Below, piece by piece: positions 51,216-61,077 of a DNA stretch of 64,000 bases. Origin of the DNA: Lachnospiraceae bacterium (GTDB lineage: Bacteria > Bacillota > Clostridia > Lachnospirales > Lachnospiraceae); assembly GCA_022510725.1 (NCBI GenBank), contig JAFLSW010000001.1, positions 186,001 to 250,000 of the forward strand, in the 5' to 3' direction. Every line of letters begins with the position of its first letter. The first letter of the stretch is position 1. The position numbers and the translations under genes are program-made. The notes beneath the pieces were generated by a model that had not been told where the DNA came from, did no database searches, and saw nothing but the letters and a program-made list of their open reading frames with translations.

Positions 51216-53828
51216 ATGCAGCAATTATTTGAAAATGATGAACTTCAGAAGGTGCAGGAACATTTCTGCACCTTAACCCGTTTATTCGCCTATTGTGTAG
51301 ACGAAAACGGCAGAAGGATAACTGAAATATCAGGAGAGGAACAAAGCCTTGAGATCATCAGGAAATCTATCCCGGAAGAAAACTTTTATCAGCTTTACAA
51401 GCGGATTTCGGATAGTGCCTTAGAGGATATGATCGTTGAGGAGACGGAATACGACAATGTAAAGCTTGCTGCCGTATTGGTAAAAGGAGATGACTGCAAG
51501 GGAACCTGCTGGTTGTTTTGTTGTATTTTAAACGATGTAACGGAGGGGAATATTTTAAAAGTGCCCGCTGCGGGTATTTCTATGGAGTCTTTATATGATG
51601 CGCTGGATCTGATCGCGGCTGTGGATAAGAAACTGCTTAAGACCAGGCGGGAACTGGACCTGACAGCAGCAGAAAACAGGAGGAGCAGATGTTCTGAGAC
51701 GGAGATGAGCAAAGCCCTGAGGCGAACGGAGGCAATGACAGCCATTGTCCAGATGTTAGACAGCGACGAAGGGTTTGAAGATGCGGGAAATGAGATAGTA
51801 AAGATCGCGGGAGAATATCTGGATGTCAGCGGCGTCTACCTGTTTCAAGTAAGGCGGGATGGAAGCCGTGTAGACCGGATCTGTAAGTGGCTCAATGACC
51901 GCAGTCTTTCTCATATGGATCAGACTCGTAATCTGGAGCGGACTGAATTGTTCTCAGGGGAAAAGCCCTTGATCATATCTTCAGATGCTCTGGTATCTGC
52001 GGGTGTCAGAGGAGAATTGATCAAGTACCGGATGAAGGCCTTTATGTCCATTCCTATCTTTGTAAACGCCAAGCCTGCTATGTATTTTTGTATTCATGAA
52101 AGTGAACAGGCAAAGACTTGGCCTTTAGATGATATTAAGTTTGCAGGTGATGTGGCAAAGGTGCTGCAGAGTCTTTTAAACAAGAGAATACAAAAGAATT
52201 CCTTAGCGGGCTCTTATGTTTCCTTACAGGAGATATTGGATAATGTAGGAACCGCAATCTATGTCAAGGATCTGGAAACGGGAAAATGTCTGTTTGCCAA
52301 TAAGCTGTTAAAGCAGACCTTTGCTCAGGAGTTAAAGAACGGCGCGCTGGATGCACTTTTATCGAATGCCCGATCTTTGGATGCAAAGGAAGACTTCTAT
52401 GAAGTGGAACATAAGGAACGGAACAGATGGTATGACCTATACCATGTACGCATAGGCTGGATCGATAAACGGATGGTAGATCTCTATGCCCTGTATGATA
52501 TTACGGATAAAAAGCTATATCAAAAGAGGATCGAGCAGCAGGCCTATACAGACTTTTTGACCGGTCTTTATAATAGGATGTGCTGTGAAAGAGATCTGGC
52601 AGATTTTGTGGATCGGGCAAAGCAGACCGGACAAAAGGGCGGTCTTTTATATATGGACTTAGATGACTTTAAGCACATCAATGATGGCTTGGGTCACCAA
52701 TACGGAGATGTGCTGTTACAGTCTGTTTCCCGGGCTTTTCGGCAGGTCAAAGGGATTGAAGAGACCTGTTATCGAATGGGCGGTGATGAATTTGTCATGA
52801 TCATTCCGCCGGAATACTTTGATCGGTTTGATGATATTGTAGAGGATGTGCGGGAGATTTTTGCAAAGCCATGGTATTTAAAGGATGGGGACTATTATTG
52901 CACCATGAGTATGGGTACCTGTACTTATCCGGATGATGGGGACAGCGTGGCGGATCTGATCAGAAAAGCGGATATTGCCATGTATGAAGCAAAACGCACA
53001 GGAAAAAACAAAATTGCCAAATATTCCACCAATTTATCTTCCGGATCCAATCAAAGGCTGGATATGGAGAAAAATATGCGGGAAGCGGCAGGAGAGAACT
53101 GCGGCGAGTTTCAGGTGTATTTCCAGCCTATTATTGATATACAAAAGCCGGATATGCCCTGTGTGGGAGCAGAAGCCCTGGTCAGATGGGATTCGGCGGC
53201 GTTGGGGTTTGTTTCCCCTTCCGAGTTTATTCCTCTGGCAGAATATTTAGGGCTGATTACCCCCATAGGTAATTATGTGCTGCGGAAAGCATGCTTTGCC
53301 TGCAAAAAGTGGAATGATAACGGTTATCCCGATTATAGGATCAATGTGAACCTTTCTGTGGTGCAGCTTTTACAGGGGGATATTGTCAAAATGATCAGGC
53401 ATGCGTTGAAAGACAGTCAAATGAACCCGCAAAATTTAGTGCTGGAAGTGACGGAAAGCCTGGCAATCAACGATATGGACCGAATGAAAAAGATTTTGGG
53501 GCAGATCCGCAGTCTTGGTGTGGGGATTGCTTTAGATGATTTTGGAACAGGATATTCTTCTTTAAATCATATCAGAGAAATTCCCTTAGATATGATCAAG
53601 GTGGACAGAAGCTTTGTTCTGGACATGGATAAAGATGAATATTCCCAGCCTTTTATCAAAATGGTTGGAGAACTGGCCTCCACCATTGGCGTAAATTTAT
53701 GCGTGGAAGGGGTAGAAACAAAAGAACAGTTGGAAATCCTTCGTGAGATGGGGGTAAGCCTGGTTCAAGGTTATTATTTTGGAAAGCCCATGTCAGGAAA
53801 TGAGTTTGAAGAAATCTATGTGAGGTAA
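51216..53828 (+). CDS. GAF/PAS-GGDEF-EAL c-di-GMP turnover protein
   Basis: An 870-residue soluble protein. The N-terminal part has a helical sensory region, a GAF-like domain (about 180-325) and a PAS-like domain (about 340-430). The GGDEF domain (about 440-600) has an intact MGGDEFVMI signature. The EAL domain (about 625-865) has VGAEALVRWDS, NVNLSV, LEVTESLA, LDDFGTGYSSLNHI, KVDRSF, EGVET and GYYFGKP, the full set for phosphodiesterase activity. Both activities look possible, with the sensory domains deciding. There is no membrane helix. It is followed 4 bp later by a large membrane protein. Confidence 0.94.
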   Translation: MQQLFENDELQKVQEHFCTLTRLFAYCVDENGRRITEISGEEQSLEIIRKSIPEENFYQLYKRISDSALEDMIVEETEYDNVKLAAVLVKGDDCKGTCWLFCCILNDVTEGNILKVPAAGISMESLYDALDLIAAVDKKLLKTRRELDLTAAENRRSRCSETEMSKALRRTEAMTAIVQMLDSDEGFEDAGNEIVKIAGEYLDVSGVYLFQVRRDGSRVDRICKWLNDRSLSHMDQTRNLERTELFSGEKPLIISSDALVSAGVRGELIKYRMKAFMSIPIFVNAKPAMYFCIHESEQAKTWPLDDIKFAGDVAKVLQSLLNKRIQKNSLAGSYVSLQEILDNVGTAIYVKDLETGKCLFANKLLKQTFAQELKNGALDALLSNARSLDAKEDFYEVEHKERNRWYDLYHVRIGWIDKRMVDLYALYDITDKKLYQKRIEQQAYTDFLTGLYNRMCCERDLADFVDRAKQTGQKGGLLYMDLDDFKHINDGLGHQYGDVLLQSVSRAFRQVKGIEETCYRMGGDEFVMIIPPEYFDRFDDIVEDVREIFAKPWYLKDGDYYCTMSMGTCTYPDDGDSVADLIRKADIAMYEAKRTGKNKIAKYSTNLSSGSNQRLDMEKNMREAAGENCGEFQVYFQPIIDIQKPDMPCVGAEALVRWDSAALGFVSPSEFIPLAEYLGLITPIGNYVLRKACFACKKWNDNGYPDYRINVNLSVVQLLQGDIVKMIRHALKDSQMNPQNLVLEVTESLAINDMDRMKKILGQIRSLGVGIALDDFGTGYSSLNHIREIPLDMIKVDRSFVLDMDKDEYSQPFIKMVGELASTIGVNLCVEGVETKEQLEILREMGVSLVQGYYFGKPMSGNEFEEIYVR

Positions 53829-53832
53829 GCAA

Positions 53833-55875
53833 ATGGAAAAAACAGAACAGCTACAGGAAAATATGGACCGGGGTCTGTATCTGGAACAACGGATCATCGC
53901 ATTGAAGCAGGAAAGCAGGGATGTTTCCTTTACTGCATATCTGGATCGCCTTTGGAATGAAGTAAAACAGACTGAGCATTCCCTGGAACGGATGGAACAG
54001 GAGCTGGAAAACAACTATGCGGCTTATATGCGGCGTTTTCCTACGCAGCCGACACAGCCCGTACCACAGCAGCCTCAGCCTGCATTACAGCCTCAGTTCG
54101 TGCCGCAGTCTCAGCCGATGCAGCCGCAGTCTCAGCCGATGCAGCCTCAGATGCAGCCCATGCCTCAGGTGCCGCCTATGCCACAGCCGGTACAGCCTGC
54201 ATTACAGCCTCGGTTCGTGCAACAGGCACAACCTCAGGCTATGCCCATTCCTCCTGCAGAAGAATGGAAACTGCCGCCTACCAGGCAGCAGCCCATGGGA
54301 GCAAGCATGCCTGTGGGAGTCGGTATGTCCATGGGAGCTGGCATGCCTGTGGGGAACGGTATTCCCGGGGGAACTGGTATGCCGTTTGCGAAACAGGAAG
54401 CAAAAGAGCCTCATACATCCATGGAATTTAAAGTGGGTACAGTGATCTTTGGGGTAGTGGGAATTGCCTTTTTGCTGGTAGCATTTATCACTTTCGGATT
54501 AAATTACATGAGCAATGTGATGCAGGGCGTTTTTCTCTACTTTATCGGCATTGTGATCCTTGCTTTCTCGGAATTGTTTGTTTCCAAACGGATAGAAAAA
54601 TTCTCTTACTGTCTGACGGGACTTGGCATCAGCAGCCTTTATGCCACCACCATGATCAATTACATTTATCTGTCTATCTTTCCCGGTTGGGCAGCTTTGC
54701 TTGTTACCGTTGTGATCACAGCCTTTTTCTTTTTCCTAAGCCGGAAAAAGGATTCCGGCATGATCCGGATCATTTGTCTGATCGGCTGTTATATCTCACT
54801 GATGCCGATTCATCAGTTAAAGAGCATGATCGACTTTGTGCTGCCTGCATTGGTATTGTTCTTTGTGAATCTGGCAGGGATCTATTGTCCGGTAAAAAAA
54901 CGCAGGAAAGCGGTGGATGTGGTGCAGCTTATCTGCAGCTTCATTGTGCTGTTCTATCTGATCTACCTTCAATGGGTGTCCGGCATGGTTATGTGGCCGG
55001 TATATATTTTGGTTTGCGGAAATATACTGGCGCTGCATCTTCTGTATCTGGCAGCAGGCGAAGGCGGTTTATACCGCACATTGTATTTTGTGGGACAGAC
55101 CATATATCTGTTCTGTTTGCTGTACATAGGCTATCACGAGTCCTGGCTCCACTATGGCATTCTGGCTTCGGTGATACTGGGCGTCCTTACATCCCTGCTC
55201 TTTAGGAAACGGACGGTCCGGCTGGCGCCTTATCTGTTTGTTGCCCTTCACTGCATTTTGGCTTATGCGCTGGAGGAAGATGCCTTCTGGTTATCCATTG
55301 CCTGTCTTGTGGTATTTGCCATTAACAAAGGACTGGTGCGGATATGTAAGGAAATCACCGTTCCTGATGCAGTTTACACCATGCTCTGCGCCTTTGGCGT
55401 ATGCCTTTTTATGCGGGGAGATGATGTGGAGTTTGTAAGCTATATCTTTGCAGCGGTGATCTTGATCTCCTGTATTATTGTGAAAAGATATCGACTCTAT
55501 CACATTTATACTGCTTTGACCTTTGGGTGGCTGTTTTTATTAACGGAAGACTGGAAACCTTTCTTAGGCAGTATCTTAATTGCCCTTTTAGCTTCCATAG
55601 CCATCGGAGCGGGATTTTATAAAAGGGATAAGGGGGTTCGGGTTTACGGCCTGATCCTGATGATCTGCATAGCGTTAAAACTGGTGCTCTTTGATTTCTA
55701 TCAGTCTTCGGCAGGAATCAGGATACTGGTATTCTTTGTAGTGGGAATTCTGATCCTTGGTATTTCCTTTGTTTATATTTTCCTGGAAAAGAAACAGGTG
55801 GAGAAGGAACAGCAGCGCAATATGCCGCCACAGGTTTACAATATGCAGTCTTCGGATTTGAATTTGTATCAATAG
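53833..55875 (+). CDS. DUF2339-like polytopic membrane protein with Pro/Gln/Met-rich N-terminus
   Basis: A 680-residue protein starting 4 bp after the GGDEF-EAL gene. Residues 1-65 are a coiled-coil (LWNEVKQTEHSLERMEQELENNYAAYMRRF). Residues 66-180 are low complexity, built of PQ, QP, MQP and GMP units with short tandem repeats visible in DNA (54060-54380). From about 197 to 660 there are some fourteen membrane helices of DUF2339 type (VGTVIFGVVGIAFLLVAFITFGLNYM at the start). DUF2339 proteins are uncharacterised. Close coupling with a c-di-GMP enzyme suggests a membrane process under c-di-GMP control, as inference. Confidence 0.75.
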   Translation: MEKTEQLQENMDRGLYLEQRIIALKQESRDVSFTAYLDRLWNEVKQTEHSLERMEQELENNYAAYMRRFPTQPTQPVPQQPQPALQPQFVPQSQPMQPQSQPMQPQMQPMPQVPPMPQPVQPALQPRFVQQAQPQAMPIPPAEEWKLPPTRQQPMGASMPVGVGMSMGAGMPVGNGIPGGTGMPFAKQEAKEPHTSMEFKVGTVIFGVVGIAFLLVAFITFGLNYMSNVMQGVFLYFIGIVILAFSELFVSKRIEKFSYCLTGLGISSLYATTMINYIYLSIFPGWAALLVTVVITAFFFFLSRKKDSGMIRIICLIGCYISLMPIHQLKSMIDFVLPALVLFFVNLAGIYCPVKKRRKAVDVVQLICSFIVLFYLIYLQWVSGMVMWPVYILVCGNILALHLLYLAAGEGGLYRTLYFVGQTIYLFCLLYIGYHESWLHYGILASVILGVLTSLLFRKRTVRLAPYLFVALHCILAYALEEDAFWLSIACLVVFAINKGLVRICKEITVPDAVYTMLCAFGVCLFMRGDDVEFVSYIFAAVILISCIIVKRYRLYHIYTALTFGWLFLLTEDWKPFLGSILIALLASIAIGAGFYKRDKGVRVYGLILMICIALKLVLFDFYQSSAGIRILVFFVVGILILGISFVYIFLEKKQVEKEQQRNMPPQVYNMQSSDLNLYQ

Positions 55876-55937
55876 TATGTTAGAATGATGTTAATTTGAG
55901 TGTAGATTTTATACAACAGACATCGGGAGTTGGCAAA

Positions 55938-57611
55938 ATGGAACAGGAAAAAGTGACAAAAAATTTTATAGAGCAGGAGATCGATAAGGATCTGGCAGAA
56001 GGGGTCTATGACAGCGTTTGTACCCGTTTTCCGCCGGAGCCCAACGGTTATCTGCATATCGGTCATGCCAAGAGCATTCTTTTAAATTACGGATTGGCAA
56101 AAGAGTATGGCGGCAAATTCCATATGAGATTTGATGACACCAATCCTACAAAGGAAAAAAGTGAATTTGTGGATTCCATTCTGGCGGATATCAAATGGCT
56201 GGGTGCGGACTGGCAGGACAACTTGTTCTTCGCTTCCGATTATTTCGGGCAGATGTATGAAGCAGCGGTGAAGCTGATCAAAAAAGGCAAGGCCTATGTA
56301 TCTGACCTGACGGCGGACCAGATCCGGGAGTACCGCGGCACCTTGACCGAGCCGGGTAAAAAGGATCCCTATTCCGACCGCAGCATCGAAGAAAATCTGA
56401 CTTTATTTGAAAATATGAAAAATGGCATGTATCCTGACGGAAGCAAGGTGCTTCGCGCTAAGATCGATATGACTTCTTCCAACATCAACATGAGGGATCC
56501 CATTCTCTACAGGGTAGCGCATTTATCCCACCACAATACGGGGGATGCATGGTGCATCTATCCGATGTATGACTTTGCCCATCCTATTGAGGATGCCATT
56601 GAAGGGATCACCCACTCTATCTGCACCTTGGAGTTTGAGGATCACAGACCTTTATATGACTGGGTGGTAAGGGAATTGGAATATCCCAGACCGCCCCGCC
56701 AGATCGAATTTGCCAAGATGTATCTGACCAATGTGGTTACAGGCAAACGCTATATTAAAAAGTTGGTAGAGGATGGCATTGTAGACGGTTGGGATGATCC
56801 GCGTCTGGTATCCATCGCAGCCCTTCGCCGAAGAGGCTTTACCCCGGAATCCATCCGGATGTTTGTAGAACTTTGCGGCGTTTCCAAGGCAAATTCTTCA
56901 GCAGATTATGCTATGCTGGAGTATTGTTTGAGAGAAGATCTGAAGCTGAAAAAGAGTCGGATCATGGCAGTTTTGGATCCCATTAAGCTGGTCATAGACA
57001 ATTATCCTGAGGGGCAGACCGAGATGCTGGAGGCTGCCAACAATATGGAAAATCCCGATCTGGGAACCCATCAGGTGCCCTTTGAACGGGAACTGTATAT
57101 TGAGAGAGAGGACTTCATGGAAGAGCCTCCCAAGAAATATTTCCGTCTCTTCCCCGGTAATGAGGTGCGTCTGATGCACGCTTATTTTGTCAAGTGTGTC
57201 GGTTTTGAAAAAGACGAGGCGGGAAATGTGACGGTGGTGCACTGTACTTATGACCCTGCTACCAAAGCAGGAAGCGGTTTTACCGAGAGAAAGGTAAAGG
57301 GGACCATCCATTGGGTTCCGGTGCATTCAGCAGTAAAAGCCCAGGCCAGACTCTATGAAAATATTGTAGATGAAGAAAAAGGGGTTTATAATGAAGAAGA
57401 TGGCAGTCTGAATGTAAACCCGGATTCTTTAAAGGTTGCAGAAAACTGTTATATCGAGCCGGCTATTCAGGGTGCAAAAGCGTATGACAGTTTCCAGTTT
57501 GTAAGAAATGGATATTTTTGTGTAGATTATAAGGATGCAACGGATGAAAACCTGGTGTTTAACAGGATCGTTTCCTTAAAGAGTTCCTTTAAGCTGCCGA
57601 AACAGTCATAG
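55938..57611 (+). CDS. glnS: Glutaminyl-tRNA synthetase
   Basis: A 557-residue class I synthetase. It has the nucleotide-binding [17 protein letters not shown] with the HIGH motif, [11 protein letters not shown], and the [17 protein letters not shown] segment that marks GlnRS. The second ATP motif is in the [13 protein letters not shown] region (a degenerate KMSKS). The C-terminal beta-barrels (about 340-557) bind the anticodon. I chose ATG 55938 after GGGAG; an in-frame TTG at 55896 is weaker. A bacterium with GatCAB and GlnRS charges tRNA(Gln) directly. Confidence 0.95.
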   Translation: MEQEKVTKNFIEQEIDKDLAEGVYDSVCTRFPPEPNGYLHIGHAKSILLNYGLAKEYGGKFHMRFDDTNPTKEKSEFVDSILADIKWLGADWQDNLFFASDYFGQMYEAAVKLIKKGKAYVSDLTADQIREYRGTLTEPGKKDPYSDRSIEENLTLFENMKNGMYPDGSKVLRAKIDMTSSNINMRDPILYRVAHLSHHNTGDAWCIYPMYDFAHPIEDAIEGITHSICTLEFEDHRPLYDWVVRELEYPRPPRQIEFAKMYLTNVVTGKRYIKKLVEDGIVDGWDDPRLVSIAALRRRGFTPESIRMFVELCGVSKANSSADYAMLEYCLREDLKLKKSRIMAVLDPIKLVIDNYPEGQTEMLEAANNMENPDLGTHQVPFERELYIEREDFMEEPPKKYFRLFPGNEVRLMHAYFVKCVGFEKDEAGNVTVVHCTYDPATKAGSGFTERKVKGTIHWVPVHSAVKAQARLYENIVDEEKGVYNEEDGSLNVNPDSLKVAENCYIEPAIQGAKAYDSFQFVRNGYFCVDYKDATDENLVFNRIVSLKSSFKLPKQS

Positions 57612-57642
57612 TAAACCTTTGTTTTAGATTGGAGAGCGTATC

Positions 57643-58503
57643 ATGGACAATAATTTATTATCCGGTCTGGAAGGACTTGGATTGGGAAATTTAAAAGATT
57701 TAAACCTTTACGAAAGCGAGAATAAGTCTGACAGGGAAGCGAAAAAGAATGTTACCATAGCCGTGCCGGAGGCAAAAGAAGAGGATATGGTCTTTGACAA
57801 GACCTTTACCTGTCCCGTCTGCGATGAGCAGTTTAAGGCTAAGATGGTTCGTACGGGAAAAGCAAAGGCTATGCTGTCGGATCAGGACCTGCGTCCCAGA
57901 TATGAGGGCATCGATGTACTGAAATATGACATCCTTTCTTGTCCTGTCTGTGGCTATTCTGGGATTAGCAAAAATTTCCCTTATCTGACCCCCAGCCAGA
58001 AAAAGGCAATTAAGGAAAATATCTGTGAGAGCTTTATTGCGAAACCGGACGATCCGCAAAAGAAGATATATACCTATGAGGATGCCATTGAGCGCCATAA
58101 GCTGGCTTTGGTCAATACCATTGTAAAGCATGGCAAGGCCAGTGAAAAAGCCTTCATCTGTTTAAAAACGGCATGGCTCTTCAGAGGACAGGGGGAAAAG
58201 CTGGATATTACTCTGGCTACCTATGATGCAAAGAAAGAGGATTGTGATAAGGCAGAAGCAGAGTTCTTAAGGAATGCTTATGATGGTTTTATCCAGGCAA
58301 GGACCAGCGAATCGTTCCCCATTGCCGGCATGGATGAAATGACATTGGATTATCTGCTGGCTGCTTTGGCTCTGCGCTTTGAAGAGTACGATACGGCAAG
58401 CAGACTGGTCAGCGGTATCCTTACTTCCCGTTCCGCCAATGCCCGTATCAAGGACAAAGCCCGCGACCTAAAGGATATCCTGGCGGAGAGAAAAAAAGGA
58501 TAG
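57643..58503 (+). CDS. DUF2225 zinc-ribbon protein
   Basis: A 286-residue cytosolic protein of the DUF2225 family. Two CPVC knuckles (TFTCPVCDEQFKAKMVRTGKAK at about 50 and LSCPVCGYSGISKNFPYLTPSQ at about 104) are expected to bind zinc. The C-terminal 150 residues are TPR-like helices (DAIERHKLALVNTIVKHGKASEKAFICLKTAWLFR). Members are conserved in Firmicutes with no known function. It starts 31 bp after glnS and is followed 6 bp later by the MocR-type gene. Confidence 0.88.
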   Translation: MDNNLLSGLEGLGLGNLKDLNLYESENKSDREAKKNVTIAVPEAKEEDMVFDKTFTCPVCDEQFKAKMVRTGKAKAMLSDQDLRPRYEGIDVLKYDILSCPVCGYSGISKNFPYLTPSQKKAIKENICESFIAKPDDPQKKIYTYEDAIERHKLALVNTIVKHGKASEKAFICLKTAWLFRGQGEKLDITLATYDAKKEDCDKAEAEFLRNAYDGFIQARTSESFPIAGMDEMTLDYLLAALALRFEEYDTASRLVSGILTSRSANARIKDKARDLKDILAERKKG

Positions 58504-58509
58504 AAAAGC

Positions 58510-59931
58510 ATGAATGAGCTGACCATTCCCCTTAAGGAAAATGGCGGGGAACATTTATACCAGCAAATTTACAATCACATAAAGAATGAGATCCGGAAAG
58601 GGAATCTGCCTGCAGGCTGGCAGCTCCCTTCCACCCGTGCTTTGGCGGCACATCTTTCGGTGTCCAGGAGCACGGTGGATCTTGCTTACGAACAGCTCTT
58701 ATCGGAAGGATACATTGAATCGGTTCCCCATAAGGGCCATTTTGTTTGTGAGATAACGGGACTTTATCTGGACTTAGAGGGGAAAGAGGAGAAAAAGGCG
58801 GAAAGTCCGGAAAGGCTCCATAAACCTGCCTTTGATTTTTCGCCTAACAGCGTGGATATGAGCGGTTTCCCTTTTGCAACATGGAAGAAGATATCCAAAG
58901 CAGTTTTTCTGGACGAAGAGAGGGAGGTCTTTGAACTGGGAGATCCTAAAGGAGACTTGCGTCTTCGGGAAGTGATCTGCCGTTATCTTCATAACAGCAG
59001 AGGGGTTATATGCAGGCCGGAGCAGATCATTGTAGGAGCGGGAAATGATTATCTCTTATCCCTTTTACAGAAGCTTTTGGGAGAGGGAAAGAAAGTGGCG
59101 GTAGAAAATCCTGCTTATATGCGTGCAGCCAGGATCTTTGCCTCAGAAGGCTGTCAGGTAGTACCCATTTCTTTGGATGATAACGGTATGCGGATAGACC
59201 TGCTTCAGGAAAGCGGTGCCCAGATCGCTTATATTACTCCTTCCCGCCAGTTTCCGACGGGAATTGTCATGCCTATCGGCAGAAGGATGGAATTGCTTTC
59301 CTGGGCGAAGGAAGAAAAGGAACGGTATATTATTGAAGATGATTATGACAGCGAATTTCGCTATAAGGGAAAACCGATCCCTTCCTTACAGGCATCGGAC
59401 AGGATGGAACGAGTAGTCTATCTGGGAACCTTTTCCAAGGCCATTGCACCGGCCATCCGCATCAGCTACATGGTGCTTCCAGGGCCTCTCTTAAAGATCT
59501 ATGAAGAGAAGCTGTGGTTTCTGTCCTCTACTGTCTCCAGGATCGATCAGGCCATTTTGTACAGGTTTATGGAAAACGGCCATTTCGAGCGATACCTGAA
59601 TAAAATGCGAAAGGTATACAAAGGAAAGCACGATCTGCTTCTCGCCTGCCTGAAACCTTTTCATAAAGCGTTTCGTATAGAAGGGGAACATGCGGGATTG
59701 CATGTATTGCTTGTGGATAAACGGGGGTTTTTAGAAGAAGAGCTTTTATCTCTGGCAAAGGCAGCGGATTGCAGGGTATATGGAATGAGTGGATATCGGC
59801 TGGATGATTTGCAGGATGTGAAAGAAACGGAAATAAAAACACCCGCAACGCTGGTGATCGGTTACGGGGGATTGACAGAAAAACAGATTAAGGACGGAAT
59901 AGAACGATTAAAAAAGGCCTGGCAGATTTAA
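58510..59931 (+). CDS. MocR/PdxR-type GntR regulator with aminotransferase domain
   Basis: A 473-residue fusion. The N-terminal GntR winged helix (about 10-80) has YQQIYNHIKNEIRKGNLPAGWQLPSTRALAAHLSVSRSTVDLAYEQLLSEGYI. The rest is a fold-type I aminotransferase, with PLP Lys in LGTFSKAIAPAIRISY, the EDDYDSEFR Asp and an NPAYMRA region. MocR proteins use PLP as an effector rather than for catalysis in most known cases; PdxR controls PLP synthesis. No pdxST genes are visible here, so the target is open. The 3' end forms half of a bidirectional terminator. Confidence 0.93.
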   Translation: MNELTIPLKENGGEHLYQQIYNHIKNEIRKGNLPAGWQLPSTRALAAHLSVSRSTVDLAYEQLLSEGYIESVPHKGHFVCEITGLYLDLEGKEEKKAESPERLHKPAFDFSPNSVDMSGFPFATWKKISKAVFLDEEREVFELGDPKGDLRLREVICRYLHNSRGVICRPEQIIVGAGNDYLLSLLQKLLGEGKKVAVENPAYMRAARIFASEGCQVVPISLDDNGMRIDLLQESGAQIAYITPSRQFPTGIVMPIGRRMELLSWAKEEKERYIIEDDYDSEFRYKGKPIPSLQASDRMERVVYLGTFSKAIAPAIRISYMVLPGPLLKIYEEKLWFLSSTVSRIDQAILYRFMENGHFERYLNKMRKVYKGKHDLLLACLKPFHKAFRIEGEHAGLHVLLVDKRGFLEEELLSLAKAADCRVYGMSGYRLDDLQDVKETEIKTPATLVIGYGGLTEKQIKDGIERLKKAWQI

Positions 59932-59949
59932 CATATAGAAAAATCTGCC
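59919..59949. terminator. Bidirectional terminator between convergent genes
   Basis: A perfect 10-bp stem TGGCAGATTT (59919-59928) with AAATCTGCCA (59940-59949). It overlaps the last codons of the MocR gene and lies 8 bases before the 3' end of the acidic protein gene. Confidence 0.65.
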
Positions 59950-59956
59950 AAGCTCC

Positions 59957-60313
59957 TTAGTCCTCATCATCTGTATCGATAGGGGTTTCATCTTCTATTT
60001 CTTCGTCTTCTTCGTCATCGTCAAAAAATTCTTCTACGGATTGAATGTCATCTAAGGTAACATCCTTGGAGTCTTCATCCTCTTCGGAAGAATCAACGGC
60101 GGAAGCATCAAAGTGAAGGGGTACATAGTTGCGTCCGGATTTTGAATCAGAACCATCCATGTCCTCGTCGTCAAATGCATCAAAATCCTCTGCGTCATCT
60201 TCTTCCTCATCATAGAAGTCCTGGTCTTTTTTCTTGAGGTAATAATATGTTCCTGCTGCAGCAGCACCAACGGCTGCGCCAAGTAATAATAGATTTCTAA
60301 CTTTTTTTGCCAT
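59957..60313 (-). CDS. Membrane-anchored acidic protein
   Basis: A 118-residue protein. MAKKVRNLLLLGAAVGAAAAGTYYYLKKKD gives an N-terminal membrane helix (about 7-25). The remaining 88 residues are extremely acidic, with runs of Asp and Glu, and look disordered apart from a short YVPLHFDASAV segment. I chose the ATG at 60313, with AAAGGAG 9 bases upstream. It has no family; the layout resembles YtxH-like small membrane proteins. It is divergent from the TetR gene. Confidence 0.7.
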   Translation of the reverse strand: MAKKVRNLLLLGAAVGAAAAGTYYYLKKKDQDFYDEEEDDAEDFDAFDDEDMDGSDSKSGRNYVPLHFDASAVDSSEEDEDSKDVTLDDIQSVEEFFDDDEEDEEIEDETPIDTDDED

Positions 60314-60394
60314 ATTTTGGAAAACTCCTTTCACATGTGTACGCTAATACTTGTTTCTATTTTAAAATAAATCGCGCAGGAAAACAAGTGGATA

Positions 60395-60423
60395 TTGCAA
60401 TGCTTTTTTTGCTATGGTAAGAT
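60395..60423 (+). promoter_or_regulatory. Promoter of the TetR-flavin reductase pair
   Basis: TTGCAA (60395-60400), a 17-base spacer and TAAGAT (60418-60423), about 30 bases before the TetR ATG. Confidence 0.6.
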
Positions 60424-60454
60424 TATTTTCGATAAAATGATTAAGGGTCTGCTT

Positions 60455-61075
60455 ATGAATGACAAATTTTTTGATTTAAAAAAAGAAAAACAGGATAGGA
60501 TGATCAACGGTGCCTTAAAGATCTTTGCCCAAAACGGCTATAACAAAGCCAGCACCGACGATATTGTAAAGGAAGCGGGCATTTCGAAAGGACTGCTGTT
60601 CCATTATTTTGGCTCCAAGGCAGGACTGTATGAGTTTGTTTATGAATACAGCGCCAGATATCTGTCCATGGAGTTAAAAAGAGCGGTATCTTTGCGTGAA
60701 ACAGATTTATTTTTTCTGTTGTCCCAGGCGGAGGCGGCGAAAAATGTGTTGTTCCGCAATTATCCTTATATGCAGAAATTTCTTTTTACCTCTTACGATC
60801 TGCCGGATGAAGACATGAGAGAGAAGATGAAGGAATATCATGATTTGGTAGATGCGGCCATGAATGAAGTAATAGAGCGGGCGGATGTAAGCCGATTGGT
60901 AACGGATGCGGATGTAAAGCTTTTGGTGCGTTCCATGGAGTATGTAACAAGAGGATTGATGGAAACTGCCATAAATAAAGGCATGGATCCCGATATGGTC
61001 TATGAAGAAGCAATTGCTTATTATGATATGATGCGGCTTAAATTTACCAAACCCGAGTTTTTGAAGGAGGACTAA
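60455..61075 (+). CDS. TetR-family transcriptional regulator
   Basis: A 206-residue TetR regulator. The helix-turn-helix (about 12-55) reads RMINGALKIFAQNGYNKASTDDIVKEAGISKGLLFHYFGSKAGLYEFV. The C-terminal ligand domain is all helical. I chose ATG 60455, since AAGGG precedes it; in-frame ATGs at 60395 and 60437 overlap the promoter. It ends 2 bases before the flavin reductase gene, which is therefore its likely operon partner and possible target. Confidence 0.92.
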   Translation: MNDKFFDLKKEKQDRMINGALKIFAQNGYNKASTDDIVKEAGISKGLLFHYFGSKAGLYEFVYEYSARYLSMELKRAVSLRETDLFFLLSQAEAAKNVLFRNYPYMQKFLFTSYDLPDEDMREKMKEYHDLVDAAMNEVIERADVSRLVTDADVKLLVRSMEYVTRGLMETAINKGMDPDMVYEEAIAYYDMMRLKFTKPEFLKED

Positions 61076-61077
61076 CT

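Noticed and set aside
54060..54380. Short repeated units (CAGCCG and CAGCCT) considered as a CRISPR or regulatory repeat
   Set aside because: They lie in frame in a coding region and encode a Pro/Gln/Met-rich linker; no spacers or palindromic repeats.
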